DNA from: JBNJGT01 sp046496745
Lineage (GTDB): Archaea > Nanobdellota > Nanobdellia > Woesearchaeales > JACJVW01
Assembly (NCBI GenBank): GCA_046496745.1
Contig: JAWOGQ010000034.1
Span: 1 to 34,364 of the forward strand
Direction of reading: 5' to 3'
DNA: 34,364 nucleotides
Part shown: positions 24,064-31,145 of the stretch, one piece after another
How the letters are laid out: each line of letters starts with the position of its first letter
Numbering within the stretch: the first letter of the stretch is position 1
The notes under the pieces: generated by a model
The model's database searches: none
Told to the model about the DNA's origin: nothing
Seen by the model: the letters and a program-made list of their open reading frames with translations, nothing else
Position numbers and translations under genes: made by a program

Positions 24064-24690
24064 ATGAGGAATATTTTAAAGTTTGTCTTACTGGTCTCTT
24101 TTATGCTAGCAACGCTCACAATAATTCTATTTGACCTTGCCAGGTATATGGAAGTTGTGAGGGGTTATATTGAATCTCTTGGGCTATTTGCGCCGGTTGG
24201 ATTTGTTCTTGTATATGCAGCTGGGGCAATGCTATTTCTTCCAGGGACTCCCTTCTCGATTGCATCTGGCTTGCTATTCGGAAAGCTGTTTGGTACTGTT
24301 TATGCGGTGGTCGGGCAGGTTTTGGGTGCTTCAGGAGCTTTCTTCATCTCACGATATCTTGGAAGGGGTTTTGTTGAGGACATGTCCAAGTATTTTGATC
24401 TTGGATATTATGATGACCTATTGCGGCGTCAAGGGTTTGCAGCGGTTTTTTTCATGCGGCTGATCCCTCTTTTTCCATTTAATGGTATTAATTTTGCGGT
24501 TGGACTCAGTAAGATTCGTTATACAAATTTCTTTTTGGCTACATTACTTGGAGTAATACCAGGGACTTTTGTCCTGGTCTATTTCGGTTCATCAGTTGCA
24601 GCTTTTGATATGGTCAACATAATGATCTCAATTATACTTTTCATTCTGTTAATCTCCTTATATCCTTTGCATCGATGGCTTAGGCGATGA
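24064..24690 (+). CDS. TVP38/TMEM64 (VTT/DedA-like) membrane protein
   Basis: The 208-residue membrane protein has the VTT domain: LFAPVGFVLVYAAGAMLFLPGTPF with its re-entrant-loop proline, GLLFGKLFGTVYAVVGQVLGASGAFFISRYLGR, and the second hallmark FFMRLIPLFPFNGINFAVGLSKI, followed by LLGVIPGTFVLVYFGS. An N-terminal helix and a C-terminal helix complete it. Family members, including DedA and TMEM41B relatives, are linked to lipid scrambling or ion-coupled transport. ATG 24064 best fits the TATA spacing; ATG 24055 and TTG 24052 are in frame. A scramblase-family protein is encoded about 4 kb away, a possible functional echo. Confidence 0.88.
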   Translation: MRNILKFVLLVSFMLATLTIILFDLARYMEVVRGYIESLGLFAPVGFVLVYAAGAMLFLPGTPFSIASGLLFGKLFGTVYAVVGQVLGASGAFFISRYLGRGFVEDMSKYFDLGYYDDLLRRQGFAAVFFMRLIPLFPFNGINFAVGLSKIRYTNFFLATLLGVIPGTFVLVYFGSSVAAFDMVNIMISIILFILLISLYPLHRWLRR

Positions 24691-24721
24691 GTTTTTAAGT
24701 GCAAAAAGAACTCTGTGTATT

Positions 24722-25048
24722 ATGAATATGCCGTTTGGAATGGAAGAAACGAAGCTGCCTTATGTGACTAGGGAGAGAGGCGAAGAGATTCTCGGCTATT
24801 GTCAATCCTGCAGGGTTGAGGATTGCGAAATGAATGTGGATTTGCGCTCAGCCATGGGAGAGAATTTTCCTTATTGGTCAGACAGGTTTAGGACTGTACG
24901 TTTAACCCATCCGGTCACTGATCGTCATAGGCATTATGTATATTGTGCTGATTATCAGGATCCACAACTTTCTTTGCCAAATTTTGGTACATATCCTGAC
25001 GGATTTGAGAAGCTAACAGAGATAGTACAGAAATGGTTTAATTCTTAG
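24722..25048 (+). CDS. Small uncharacterised protein with a Cys triad
   Basis: This 108-residue soluble protein is not recognised. It carries YCQSCRVEDC (about 27-36), a CxxC plus one cysteine five residues on, and a later YCADY cysteine near 75. A central segment has several histidines and arginines (RLTHPVTDRHRHYVYC), so a metal site built from Cys and His is plausible. It ends in a short helix EKLTEIVQKWF. ATG 24722 follows a TTTTTAAG TATA-like element 26 bases upstream; ATG 24728 is an alternative. Its 3' end overlaps the convergent cheW gene by 11 bases. Confidence 0.6.
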   Translation: MNMPFGMEETKLPYVTRERGEEILGYCQSCRVEDCEMNVDLRSAMGENFPYWSDRFRTVRLTHPVTDRHRHYVYCADYQDPQLSLPNFGTYPDGFEKLTEIVQKWFNS

Positions 25049-25478
25049 GCAGTTGATTGGCTTCTTCCACAGAGATTATCTTGTCGATGTCAATTATTAT
25101 CAACATATCTTCTTCTCTTGTGATTATTCCTTCTATAAGGTCCTTATCAACTGATGTTGTTCCAGGGGCTTTCTGCATGTCTTCTTCGTTGATCGAAAGA
25201 ACCTCATCGACACCATCAACACGCAGACCTACGTAATCATCCCCTCTTTCTATCACTATGATCCTAGTCTCGTTATCTATCTCTTTTGAGGGAAAGCCTA
25301 GTTTTTTTGCAAGGTCAATTACAGAGATTACTGTACCTCTCAGATTGATAACCCCCTCAACATAAGGGTCGCTTTTTGGAAGGGCAGTGTAATCAGGAAC
25401 TTTGATTATCTCTTTTATCACATTTATGTTTAGGCCAAAGCGTTCTTGATTCAGTATGAATTCGACGATCTTTTTCAT
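25038..25478 (-). CDS. cheW: CheW-domain adaptor protein (second of a pair)
   Basis: The 146 residues form a single CheW domain: VEFILNQERFGLNINVIKEIIKVPDYTALPKS, the hallmark VEGVINLRGTVISVIDLAKKLG, then IIVIERGDDYVGLRVDGVDEVL and LIEGIITREEDMLIIIDIDKI. CheW proteins couple chemoreceptors to the CheA kinase. Its start overlaps the stop of the upstream cheW by four bases, so the pair is one translational unit. It lacks the N-terminal tail of its neighbour. No CheA or receptor is encoded in the window. Confidence 0.93.
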   Translation of the reverse strand: MKKIVEFILNQERFGLNINVIKEIIKVPDYTALPKSDPYVEGVINLRGTVISVIDLAKKLGFPSKEIDNETRIIVIERGDDYVGLRVDGVDEVLSINEEDMQKAPGTTSVDKDLIEGIITREEDMLIIIDIDKIISVEEANQLPKN

Positions 25479-26128
25479 TTTTCCAGGATCTTGTATGGGT
25501 CAATTATTGTGAGGAGGGTGTCCTTGTTAAATCTTGTGACACCTACTATGTGTTCATCTCCAATCTTCTCTTTGATCAATGAAGGGGGCTCATGTACTTT
25601 ATTCTTGTCGAGTATTATGGTTTCAGTCACGCTGTCCACGCGCAGGCCAATCCATTCCTCATCAATCTCTACTACTACAATACGGGTATCCTTGCTGCTG
25701 TCTTTCCTGCTTACGCCCAGCTTTTTTGCGAGGTCTACTATTATGATTATTTTTCCTCTCAGATTTATGGCTCCTTCAATATAATCTGGTGAATTTGGTA
25801 TCCGGGTTATTTCTGTGGCCTTGATTATCTCAGTTATGTATTCAATCGAAAGACCGAAATATTCGTCAATAAGCGTGAGAATGACCACTTGCATGGTCTC
25901 TCCTGATTTCTCTTCGGTTGTATCAGTCTTTGGTTTCTCTATTTTCCCTTTTTGTGACTCTTTGGTACTGCTTTCTTTTTTCTCTGGTTGTTGATTCTTG
26001 TCCGGTTTAGATTCCTGGTTTTTGCTTTCCTCTGGTTGAGGCTCTTCTTTCTTGTCAGTTTCCGGTGTATTACTTTCAGTATTCTCTTCCTGGTTCTCAG
26101 CTTGGGTTGTTTCTTCGGTTTCCGGCAT
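25475..26128 (-). CDS. cheW: CheW-domain protein with acidic disordered N-terminal tail
   Basis: The first 75 or so of 217 residues are low complexity, rich in Glu, Lys, Thr, Gln, Pro and Asn, and probably disordered. A CheW domain follows: VVILTLIDEYFGLSIEYITEIIKATEITRIPNS, IEGAINLRGKIIIIVDLAKKLG, VVVEIDEEWIGLRVDSVTETI, and VGVTRFNKDTLLTIIDPYKIL. It is about half identical by eye to the following cheW, indicating duplication. A long charged tail is not usual in CheW and may tether the complex or widen its reach. A TTTAAAT box at 26152-26162 is centred 27 bases from ATG 26128. The gene is divergent from ftsZ. Confidence 0.92.
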   Translation of the reverse strand: MPETEETTQAENQEENTESNTPETDKKEEPQPEESKNQESKPDKNQQPEKKESSTKESQKGKIEKPKTDTTEEKSGETMQVVILTLIDEYFGLSIEYITEIIKATEITRIPNSPDYIEGAINLRGKIIIIVDLAKKLGVSRKDSSKDTRIVVVEIDEEWIGLRVDSVTETIILDKNKVHEPPSLIKEKIGDEHIVGVTRFNKDTLLTIIDPYKILEK

Positions 26129-26253
26129 TAGTAATATTTTGAGTGGTGGGCTATTTAAATTTTTAGGGAGTACCTGGAAGTTGTAACTTTCTTTTTTGTC
26201 CTTGTTTTAGTCATTGTTTCGTGGTTTCGAAAAGGAGTATATGATTTATACCT

Positions 26254-26284
26254 TAGTATACAAAATAGTAATATTTATATACTA
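26254..26284 (+). promoter_or_regulatory. ftsZ promoter with flanking inverted repeat
   Basis: A TATA element TATTTATATAC lies at 26273-26282, about 26 bases before a predicted transcription start near 26303. TAGTATA (26254-26260) and TATACTA (26278-26284) form a seven-base inverted repeat with a 17-base spacer, so the right half overlaps the TATA box. A repressor bound there would block TBP; that role is inference. Confidence 0.45.
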
Positions 26285-26310
26285 GCAGACCTGGAAATAT
26301 AATACGTTTA

Positions 26311-26317
26311 GAGGTGG
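26311..26317 (+). promoter_or_regulatory. Shine-Dalgarno site deciding the ftsZ start
   Basis: GAGGTGG ends five bases before ATG 26323 and matches the archaeal anti-Shine-Dalgarno. This favours ATG 26323 over the in-frame GTG at 26314, which lies inside the site. Confidence 0.7.
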
Positions 26318-26322
26318 CAATT

Positions 26323-27384
26323 ATGGAGCTTTTCAATTTGGATGATATACAAACCAGCGTTCCTCAAGCTGATAATGTGGGGCAAGCAGGCATCAAGATC
26401 ATAGGCTGTGGTGGTGCAGGCAATAACATGGTCAGCTGGTTGTATCGTAAGGGCATCAAAGGTGCTGAGATCGTTGCAGTCAATACTGACCAGCAGCACA
26501 TCAATATCACTGAAGCTGATAAGAAATTCCTTATTGGTGGATCTGTTACAAAAGGTCTTGGATGTGGCGGATTTCCTGAAAAAGGGGCATCCGCTGCCAA
26601 AGAAAACTTGCTGGAGATAAAAGAGGTCTTACAGAATACAGACATGACATTTGTCTGTGCTGGAATGGGAGGTGGCACCGGTACAGGTGCTGCTCCTCTT
26701 ATTGCCAGAACCGCGGCTGAGATGGGAAGTATCGTGATAGGTACAGTGACCATGCCCTTCAGCATAGAGCGGGCAAGGCTTGATAAGGCTGAGGAAGGGC
26801 TGCAGAAGATAAGGTCTGTATGTGATACAGTCATTGTGATGGATAATAACCGTCTTGTGAAGATTGCAGGAAACCTTCCTGTGCAGCAGGCATTTGCAGT
26901 TGCAAATGAGCTTATCTCCACCATGATAAGGGGGATTGTAGAGACAATCTCAGTGCCTTCTCTTGTGAATCTTGATTTTGCTGATGTGAAGGCTATCATG
27001 AAAGAGGGTGGTGTTGCAGCTATCGGAGTAGGATACTCTGACACGCACAGGCGAGCTGAGGAAGCTGTTGCCGGAGCTTTGTCTAACCCGCTTTTGGATA
27101 TAGATTACAAAGGTGCTGATGGAGCGCTGATCCATATCGAAGGCGGAGATGATATGACTCTTGAAGAAGTCGAGCGTATTGGTGATGAGGTAACCAGTTA
27201 TCTCGAGGAGGATGCCAATGTCATCTGGGGCGCAAGGGTAAGCAGTGACATGACAGGCAAGATTTGTGTGATGACTATCATGACAGGTGTTAATTCACCC
27301 TGGATCATGGGTAAAGAGACTGAGAAGGAACTTGCAAAGAAGACAAAAGGGCTTAGCAGAGAGCTTGATATAAATTTTATTTAG
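26323..27384 (+). CDS. ftsZ: FtsZ, tubulin-like cell division GTPase
   Basis: The 353-residue protein polymerises with GTP to form the division ring. It has the nucleotide-binding IKIIGCGGAGNNMVSWL (about 25-41), AVNTDQQHI, the tubulin signature GMGGGTGTGAAP near 113-124, and the synergy-loop motif LVNLDFADVKAIM near 213-225 that completes the neighbouring subunit's GTPase site. The C-terminal domain contains ANVIWGARVSSDM and VMTIMTGV. The protein ends soon after the fold with ELDINFI and lacks a long linker and tail, so membrane partners may bind through another protein. Translation is Shine-Dalgarno led. The stop codon is followed nine bases later by the partner gene. Confidence 0.97.
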   Translation: MELFNLDDIQTSVPQADNVGQAGIKIIGCGGAGNNMVSWLYRKGIKGAEIVAVNTDQQHINITEADKKFLIGGSVTKGLGCGGFPEKGASAAKENLLEIKEVLQNTDMTFVCAGMGGGTGTGAAPLIARTAAEMGSIVIGTVTMPFSIERARLDKAEEGLQKIRSVCDTVIVMDNNRLVKIAGNLPVQQAFAVANELISTMIRGIVETISVPSLVNLDFADVKAIMKEGGVAAIGVGYSDTHRRAEEAVAGALSNPLLDIDYKGADGALIHIEGGDDMTLEEVERIGDEVTSYLEEDANVIWGARVSSDMTGKICVMTIMTGVNSPWIMGKETEKELAKKTKGLSRELDINFI

Positions 27385-27388
27385 GTGG
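27383..27388 (+). promoter_or_regulatory. Shine-Dalgarno site of the ftsZ partner gene
   Basis: AGGTGG overlaps the ftsZ stop codon and precedes ATG 27394 by five bases, repeating the arrangement at ftsZ. It supports ATG 27394 over the GTG at 27385. Confidence 0.65.
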
Positions 27389-27393
27389 AATCG

Positions 27394-27867
27394 ATGGACG
27401 TAGAGCAGACAAAAAAAATGAACTTTATGATAAAGGAGCTTACAAAATCCGGCATGGTTACCTCGTTTGAGGATGCTATCGACAAGGCATCCAACCTGTA
27501 TGCTAATGCAATGCCTGAAGAGAGGGAGGAGGTTAAAACCCAGTCACAACCCCAACAATCCCAGGTAGAACCCCAGACACAGGCACAAACCCAGTCACAA
27601 CCTAATTTGGATCTGCTCGAGCGAAAGTTTACGAACACCATGAAACAAAATAACCAGGCTATTGCTAATGAGATGAAGAAAATCTGGGAAGAGTTGCAAT
27701 CATTAAAGAAACAATCAATGCAGGCACAAGTCCAGGCGCAATCTCAGAACCAAGCTCAGAACCAAACTCAGCAAAAGCCTGCTCAGCCTGAGTCCCATCC
27801 AAGGCAGGGGGATTTCACTCCTACCAGTGTGGATCTGGAACAGTATTTCTATTACGGGAAGCGCTGA
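27394..27867 (+). CDS. Gln-rich coiled-coil protein in the ftsZ operon
   Basis: This 157-residue protein is not recognised. An N-terminal helical module (about 1-42, KKMNFMIKELTKSGMVTSFEDAIDKAS) is followed by a Q/T/P-rich linker (about 46-72) containing the repeated unit TQSQP. A predicted coiled coil (about 74-108, LERKFTNTMKQNNQAIANEM) comes next, then a second Q-rich linker (about 110-135), and a distinct end DFTPTSVDLEQYFYYGKR. The first linker has two copies of the same 14-base DNA unit. Structured ends joined by linkers suggest an adaptor, and co-translation with ftsZ suggests a division role. A hairpin and T tract right after the stop close the operon. Confidence 0.72.
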   Translation: MDVEQTKKMNFMIKELTKSGMVTSFEDAIDKASNLYANAMPEEREEVKTQSQPQQSQVEPQTQAQTQSQPNLDLLERKFTNTMKQNNQAIANEMKKIWEELQSLKKQSMQAQVQAQSQNQAQNQTQQKPAQPESHPRQGDFTPTSVDLEQYFYYGKR

Positions 27868-27898
27868 TTCTTGAGAATTCTCGAGAATTTCCTTTTTT
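27867..27898 (+). terminator. Hairpin plus T tract closing the ftsZ operon
   Basis: A 22-base near-perfect palindrome (27867-27888), stem ATTCTTGAG with CTCGAGAAT around AATT and one G-U pair, begins at the stop codon and is followed by TTTTTT at 27893-27898. This resembles an intrinsic terminator; archaeal termination depends mainly on the T tract. Confidence 0.55.
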
Positions 27899-27943
27899 CA
27901 TTAATCAAATACTTAGATTTTTGTCTATCTCTTTACAAATCTT

Positions 27944-28000
27944 TTACTATATCTATTATTAATATATCTGATTTTACTATATTTACCATAGCTTACTATA
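27944..28000. repeat. Three copies of TTACTATA in the convergent intergenic gap
   Basis: TTACTATA occurs at 27944-27951, 27974-27981 and 27993-28000, with ATCTGATTTTAC and ATCTGATCTTAC nearby as a second related pair (27966 and 28008). The 159-base gap lies between two gene ends, so promoters are not expected there. It may be a protein-binding cluster or simply AT-rich drift. Confidence 0.4.
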
Positions 28001-28026
28001 GGTATTAATCTGATCTTACCAAGAAA

Positions 28027-28593
28027 TCATTTCTTTGATTCAAATACCCTTGTGTCGATTGCAAGTGCTGTTGCAAGGACCATCAGGCGGTATTCTTTCC
28101 TGATGCTTCCAAAATCTACCAGGAAGTTATCCGCATCCGAGAAAATCTCTGAAGCACCGCTCCATTTTTTTGTGATCCTGCCTATCTCTTGCTTTGACTC
28201 AAGGATCCTGAATGTCCAAAGGTGAGGGATGCTGTTTGTGCAGTGAAGTATCTTATGCTTGTCTTTGAGAATCTCAAATGATTTTTTTAAGAACCATCTT
28301 TTCTGCACTATAGCTCCGTCTGTCTTTCCAGTGACGCGGTAACCTGCGCGAAGCAAGAACCAATCTCTTGTTATTGAAAGAATCTCATTTTTGTCTTTGT
28401 CAATCACCTTGATTGTCATGGGCCTGCGTGTTCCCAGTATGTTTCTTGCAAAAAAACTGCCTTCCTCGTAAGCATAGAATCTTTCGTTTCCATCAGTGTC
28501 AAGAATCTGATAGCGGTTGCAGGTCTCAAAACCTGTGAATATCTCCATAGGTTCTACTTTCTGCTTGATTACCAGTTTGGAAGGGAGGTGCAT
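28027..28593 (-). CDS. Phospholipid scramblase-family (LURP-one/Tubby-like) protein
   Basis: The 188-residue protein shows the scramblase family pattern: FTGFETCNRYQILDTDGNER at the start, EEGSFFARNILGTRRPMTIKV, ILSITRDWFLLRAGYRV, and the diagnostic GRITKKWSGASEIFSDADNFLVDF near the end, followed by a hydrophobic helix. The fold is a closed beta barrel around a central helix. Eukaryotic relatives move lipids between leaflets when Ca2+ is present; prokaryotic members are little studied and may only bind membranes. A TTTTTATAG box centred near 28616 fits ATG 28593, so it is transcribed separately from the transglutaminase gene 34 bases upstream. Confidence 0.8.
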   Translation of the reverse strand: MHLPSKLVIKQKVEPMEIFTGFETCNRYQILDTDGNERFYAYEEGSFFARNILGTRRPMTIKVIDKDKNEILSITRDWFLLRAGYRVTGKTDGAIVQKRWFLKKSFEILKDKHKILHCTNSIPHLWTFRILESKQEIGRITKKWSGASEIFSDADNFLVDFGSIRKEYRLMVLATALAIDTRVFESKK

Positions 28594-28627
28594 AATGTCT
28601 CATATCCTGCATCCTATAAAAAAGTTT

Positions 28628-29227
28628 CTAGAACCATTGCTCGTAATCGGCTATTGCGATGCGATCCGGAAGAATCGCATATGCCTTGTGCTGGATGTTA
28701 AATTGCTTGTATGCCGGGTCTACGAGGATATGCTTCTTTCTGGGGTCAGGCCTGTCGTCCAAGCTGTCAAGGAAGACAGCAGAGCATGCGTGGCTTACCT
28801 TATCACCCTTGGCATCAACCTTTACTACGGTATAGTTTGAGTGCAAACCTACATAACGCGCCATTGTAGTGTATAGATATGCCATCTCACCACAGAGTCC
28901 CATACCTTCTTTCAGTACTTCTTTAGAATTCCTATAGGTCTTGAATTTTCCTTCTTTAGCTCTCCTTAGTTTCTCACTATCGTAATCAATGTTTTCCATG
29001 AACCAGTCGAATATTTTCGTTGCCTTATCCCAGTTGGTTGTAGCCTCTCTTGTAGCATCACTCACTTCTAATGCTGCTTCTTTTGTTATGATGAAAGGGT
29101 TTCTTACAGAACTGTCATTAATTATGTAGAGATAATCTGAACTGTAAAGCTTGAATCCTTTGGTGAGGTACTGCTGGATATTCTTACGTTTTCTTTTTTT
29201 TGCTTTGATATATTCTTCAATACCCAT
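28628..29227 (-). CDS. Transglutaminase-like (papain-fold) protein
   Basis: The 199-residue protein has a transglutaminase-like core with an apparently intact triad: C112 in EGMGLCGEMAYLYTTMAR, H146 in DKVSHACSAVFL, and D170 in HILVDPAY. The preceding ATKIFDWFMENIDYDSEK is the usual helix before the catalytic cysteine. Prokaryotic members are mostly cysteine proteases or amidases rather than cross-linkers. A very basic segment KAKKRKRKN lies near residue 8, and no signal peptide is visible, so it acts in the cytosol. It overlaps the TPR gene by 11 bases and probably shares its transcript; a TPR partner could present substrates. Confidence 0.85.
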   Translation of the reverse strand: MGIEEYIKAKKRKRKNIQQYLTKGFKLYSSDYLYIINDSSVRNPFIITKEAALEVSDATREATTNWDKATKIFDWFMENIDYDSEKLRRAKEGKFKTYRNSKEVLKEGMGLCGEMAYLYTTMARYVGLHSNYTVVKVDAKGDKVSHACSAVFLDSLDDRPDPRKKHILVDPAYKQFNIQHKAYAILPDRIAIADYEQWF

Positions 29228-30551
29228 TTTCTATGAAATCCTGATTTCTCTGGACAGTAGTCCATTCACCTATCCTGCGTCCGATGGTCATCTGTTTTTT
29301 GAGTGTGTCTGTATCTCTTTCTAATTTGAGGGCTTTTTCATAGTTGTTGAAGGAGGAGCGCAAGTCAAGGATGTTTTCGTATGCTTCTGCAAGCTTGAGA
29401 TATGTCTCTTTTTTGGGCTGGTATTCAGTTGCTTTCTCTAGAAGGGGTATTGCCTGCTCCGGGGGATAAAGGTCAGAACATTCTGAAATGAACCTGCTCT
29501 TGATATCCGGGTCAGTCATACTTTCAAGTGTCTCTTCGATGTCTGTATCAGGGTTCTCGTATATGGCTATCTTTGCTTTGAGCATTCGGGTCTCATCATT
29601 ATCAGGGCAATACTCCATGTGTTTTTTTGCTTCACTGTATTCATCAAGCTTTATGTAGGTGTCAGCTAAAATGCTGTGCAATTCAGGGGAATCTTTCTGG
29701 AGAGCAAGAATCTCCAGAAGGCGGGCTGCTGTCTTAAGCTCCCCTGTGGCAAGATAAGAGCATGCGCCGGCTTCAAGGCTGACACTCGTGTTTGTCGAAA
29801 GTTTCTCAAAATACTCTTTTGCCTTATCAAAATTACCAAGCTGGTAGTAAGAGTCAACGAGTTCAGGTGAAGGATCTTGTAGAAGAGATGTGGCTTTATC
29901 GTATTGGCCTTTTTCGTAAGCTCTTTTTCCTACCATCTCCTGTGCAGGAGGAAGTAATGATTGGCATTCTTCCTTTGCTAGTCCCTCGATTGATGACAGA
30001 ACATCTTCAAGGAGGTTTTCATCTTTGGTTTCAATTATGCGGTTCAGGGCTTCACAATATTTTCCCTGGGTGTATAGTTCGCTTATCCCTGGTTCACTGA
30101 TCTTTTTTTGTTTCTGTTCTTTTATCCTGTCAGCTATGTCAGGTCTTGTCTTTTTCTTTTCCCTGATCTTCTCTTCCAATACATTTCTTCTTTTAGGGGT
30201 TAATGTCTCAGGGGCTAATGTCTCTAATGTTGCCTGAGGTATTGGTTTTGTGGTGTCAATACCTAATCTTGATCTGACCAGGGCTTTTACCAGCTCATTA
30301 TTGCAATAATCATGGGTGTGCCTGTGATTTTCTATGCTTATGTCATTTGGGTCAGGATAAGGGGGTTCTGGAGGTATTATCCCTGCGTGGATAAGGCTGT
30401 CCAGCTGGCATGCTTGTTTGAACCCAGAAGTATTCTTCAGGTCTACGTATCTTACATAGGATTTAAGGAGCACATCTTCAAAGCTTCCTTTATTTGGATC
30501 TGTTTTATCAGCCTTATTCTTCTGGATATAGAGATCTATGCCTTTACGCAT
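29217..30551 (-). CDS. TPR-repeat protein
   Basis: The 444-residue soluble protein has a variable N-terminal part (about 1-150) with NDISIENHRHTHDYCNNELV and a strongly charged helix EEKIREKKKTRPDIADRIK. From about 160 to 430 come repeated helix-turn-helix units of TPR type, for example YTQGKYCEALNRIIE, AYEKGQYDKATSLLQ, YYQLGNFDKAKEYFEKL, TYIKLDEYSEAKKHME and NYEKALKLERD. TPR proteins are scaffolds for protein complexes. ATG 30551 is 24 bases from a CATATAAAAT box. The extreme 3' end contains the second copy of the 27-base repeat, encoding WTTVQRNQ, and overlaps the start of the transglutaminase-like gene, so the two form an operon. Confidence 0.82.
   Translation of the reverse strand: MRKGIDLYIQKNKADKTDPNKGSFEDVLLKSYVRYVDLKNTSGFKQACQLDSLIHAGIIPPEPPYPDPNDISIENHRHTHDYCNNELVKALVRSRLGIDTTKPIPQATLETLAPETLTPKRRNVLEEKIREKKKTRPDIADRIKEQKQKKISEPGISELYTQGKYCEALNRIIETKDENLLEDVLSSIEGLAKEECQSLLPPAQEMVGKRAYEKGQYDKATSLLQDPSPELVDSYYQLGNFDKAKEYFEKLSTNTSVSLEAGACSYLATGELKTAARLLEILALQKDSPELHSILADTYIKLDEYSEAKKHMEYCPDNDETRMLKAKIAIYENPDTDIEETLESMTDPDIKSRFISECSDLYPPEQAIPLLEKATEYQPKKETYLKLAEAYENILDLRSSFNNYEKALKLERDTDTLKKQMTIGRRIGEWTTVQRNQDFIENGY
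29239..29265 (-). repeat. 27-base exact repeat, copy 2 (3' end of the TPR gene)
   Basis: Identical, in opposite orientation, to 23999-24025. Here it is coding, spelling WTTVQRNQ near the C terminus of the TPR protein. The core TGGACAGTAGTCCA can form a five-base-pair hairpin. Confidence 0.9.
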
Positions 30552-30624
30552 ATAATCTGGAATGTGATGTTATTTTATATGTGTTAATAATAGAGAATTG
30601 ACAATATTTCAACTTTTCCGGAAA

Positions 30625-30984
30625 TCATTTAGAATGACGGTTGATAAGTTCAATTATCTCTTCATCAGAGAAAGGTTTTGTTATGTACTCTGTTGCTCCA
30701 AACCGATAGGCTTTCTCTATGACTTCTTCCTGGCCGATGATGGATGTGCATATTATTATGATTGCGTTCTCGTCGAATTCCTTTATCTCTTTCAGGGCTT
30801 CTATCCCGTTCTTAGTCCCAAGCATGATATCCATGAATACCATGTCAGGTTTTTCTTCTTTGTATCTGATGACTGCCTCGTCTGCAGTGCTGGCTTCAAT
30901 TGTTGTACACTGTTGCTTTTCTGCAATATCTTTGATCATCCGCTTGATAAGCTTAGAATCGTCAACAATCATAACTTTTGTCAT
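30625..30984 (-). CDS. cheY: CheY-like response regulator receiver protein
   Basis: The 119-residue protein is a stand-alone receiver domain: acidic pair D8-D9 in VMIVDDSKLIKRM, phospho-acceptor D52 in MVFMDIMLG, T80/S81 in IIIICTSI and the conserved K103 in EYITKPF. Phosphoryl transfer from a histidine kinase such as CheA would switch its binding surface. There is no DNA-binding output domain, as in CheY. ATG 30984 lies 26 bases from a TTTATAAA box at 31006-31014. The two cheW genes lie 5 kb away. The fold is certain; whether it serves motility or another process is open. Confidence 0.92.
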   Translation of the reverse strand: MTKVMIVDDSKLIKRMIKDIAEKQQCTTIEASTADEAVIRYKEEKPDMVFMDIMLGTKNGIEALKEIKEFDENAIIIICTSIIGQEEVIEKAYRFGATEYITKPFSDEEIIELINRHSK

Positions 30985-31075
30985 GGTTAAAATGAGAAGG
31001 CTACTTTTTATAAATTTTTGGGTCAGACTTTTGTCACTTTTTTAGGGCAACAAATAAGGCCTATTCTGGGCAAAC

Positions 31076-31111
31076 TTTTATATATCTGTGAGCAATCTTT
31101 CCTTTATAATT
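31076..31111 (+). promoter_or_regulatory. Promoter of the exported-protein operon
   Basis: Two TATA-like elements are present: TTTTATATATC at 31076-31086 and TTTATAATTAA at 31103-31113. The first predicts a leader of about 40 bases; the second predicts a start just before the Shine-Dalgarno site at 31135. Confidence 0.45.
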
Positions 31112-31134
31112 AACTACTTTAAAATGGATACATA

Positions 31135-31145
31135 AGGAGGGGTGA
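31135..31145 (+). promoter_or_regulatory. Strong Shine-Dalgarno deciding a TTG start
   Basis: AGGAGGGGTGA is the best Shine-Dalgarno match in the window. Eight bases after AGGAGG lies TTG 31149, which opens a signal peptide. The nearby ATG at 31124 leads to a stop after three codons, so TTG is the likely initiator. Confidence 0.7.

Noticed and set aside
26364..27044. Open frame of 226 codons antisense to ftsZ
   Set aside because: Its composition (Ser, Pro, Ile, Thr rich) is the mirror of FtsZ codons, and it lacks start signals.
27539..27800. Repeated Gln-coding units as a possible tandem repeat or CRISPR-like array
   Set aside because: The units are coding, in frame and irregular, forming Q-rich linkers; there are no uniform repeats with spacers.
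30598..30990. Plus-strand frame of 130 codons opposite CheY
   Set aside because: Fully antisense to a receiver domain with all conserved residues; Phe, Cys and Tyr richness is typical of a shadow frame.
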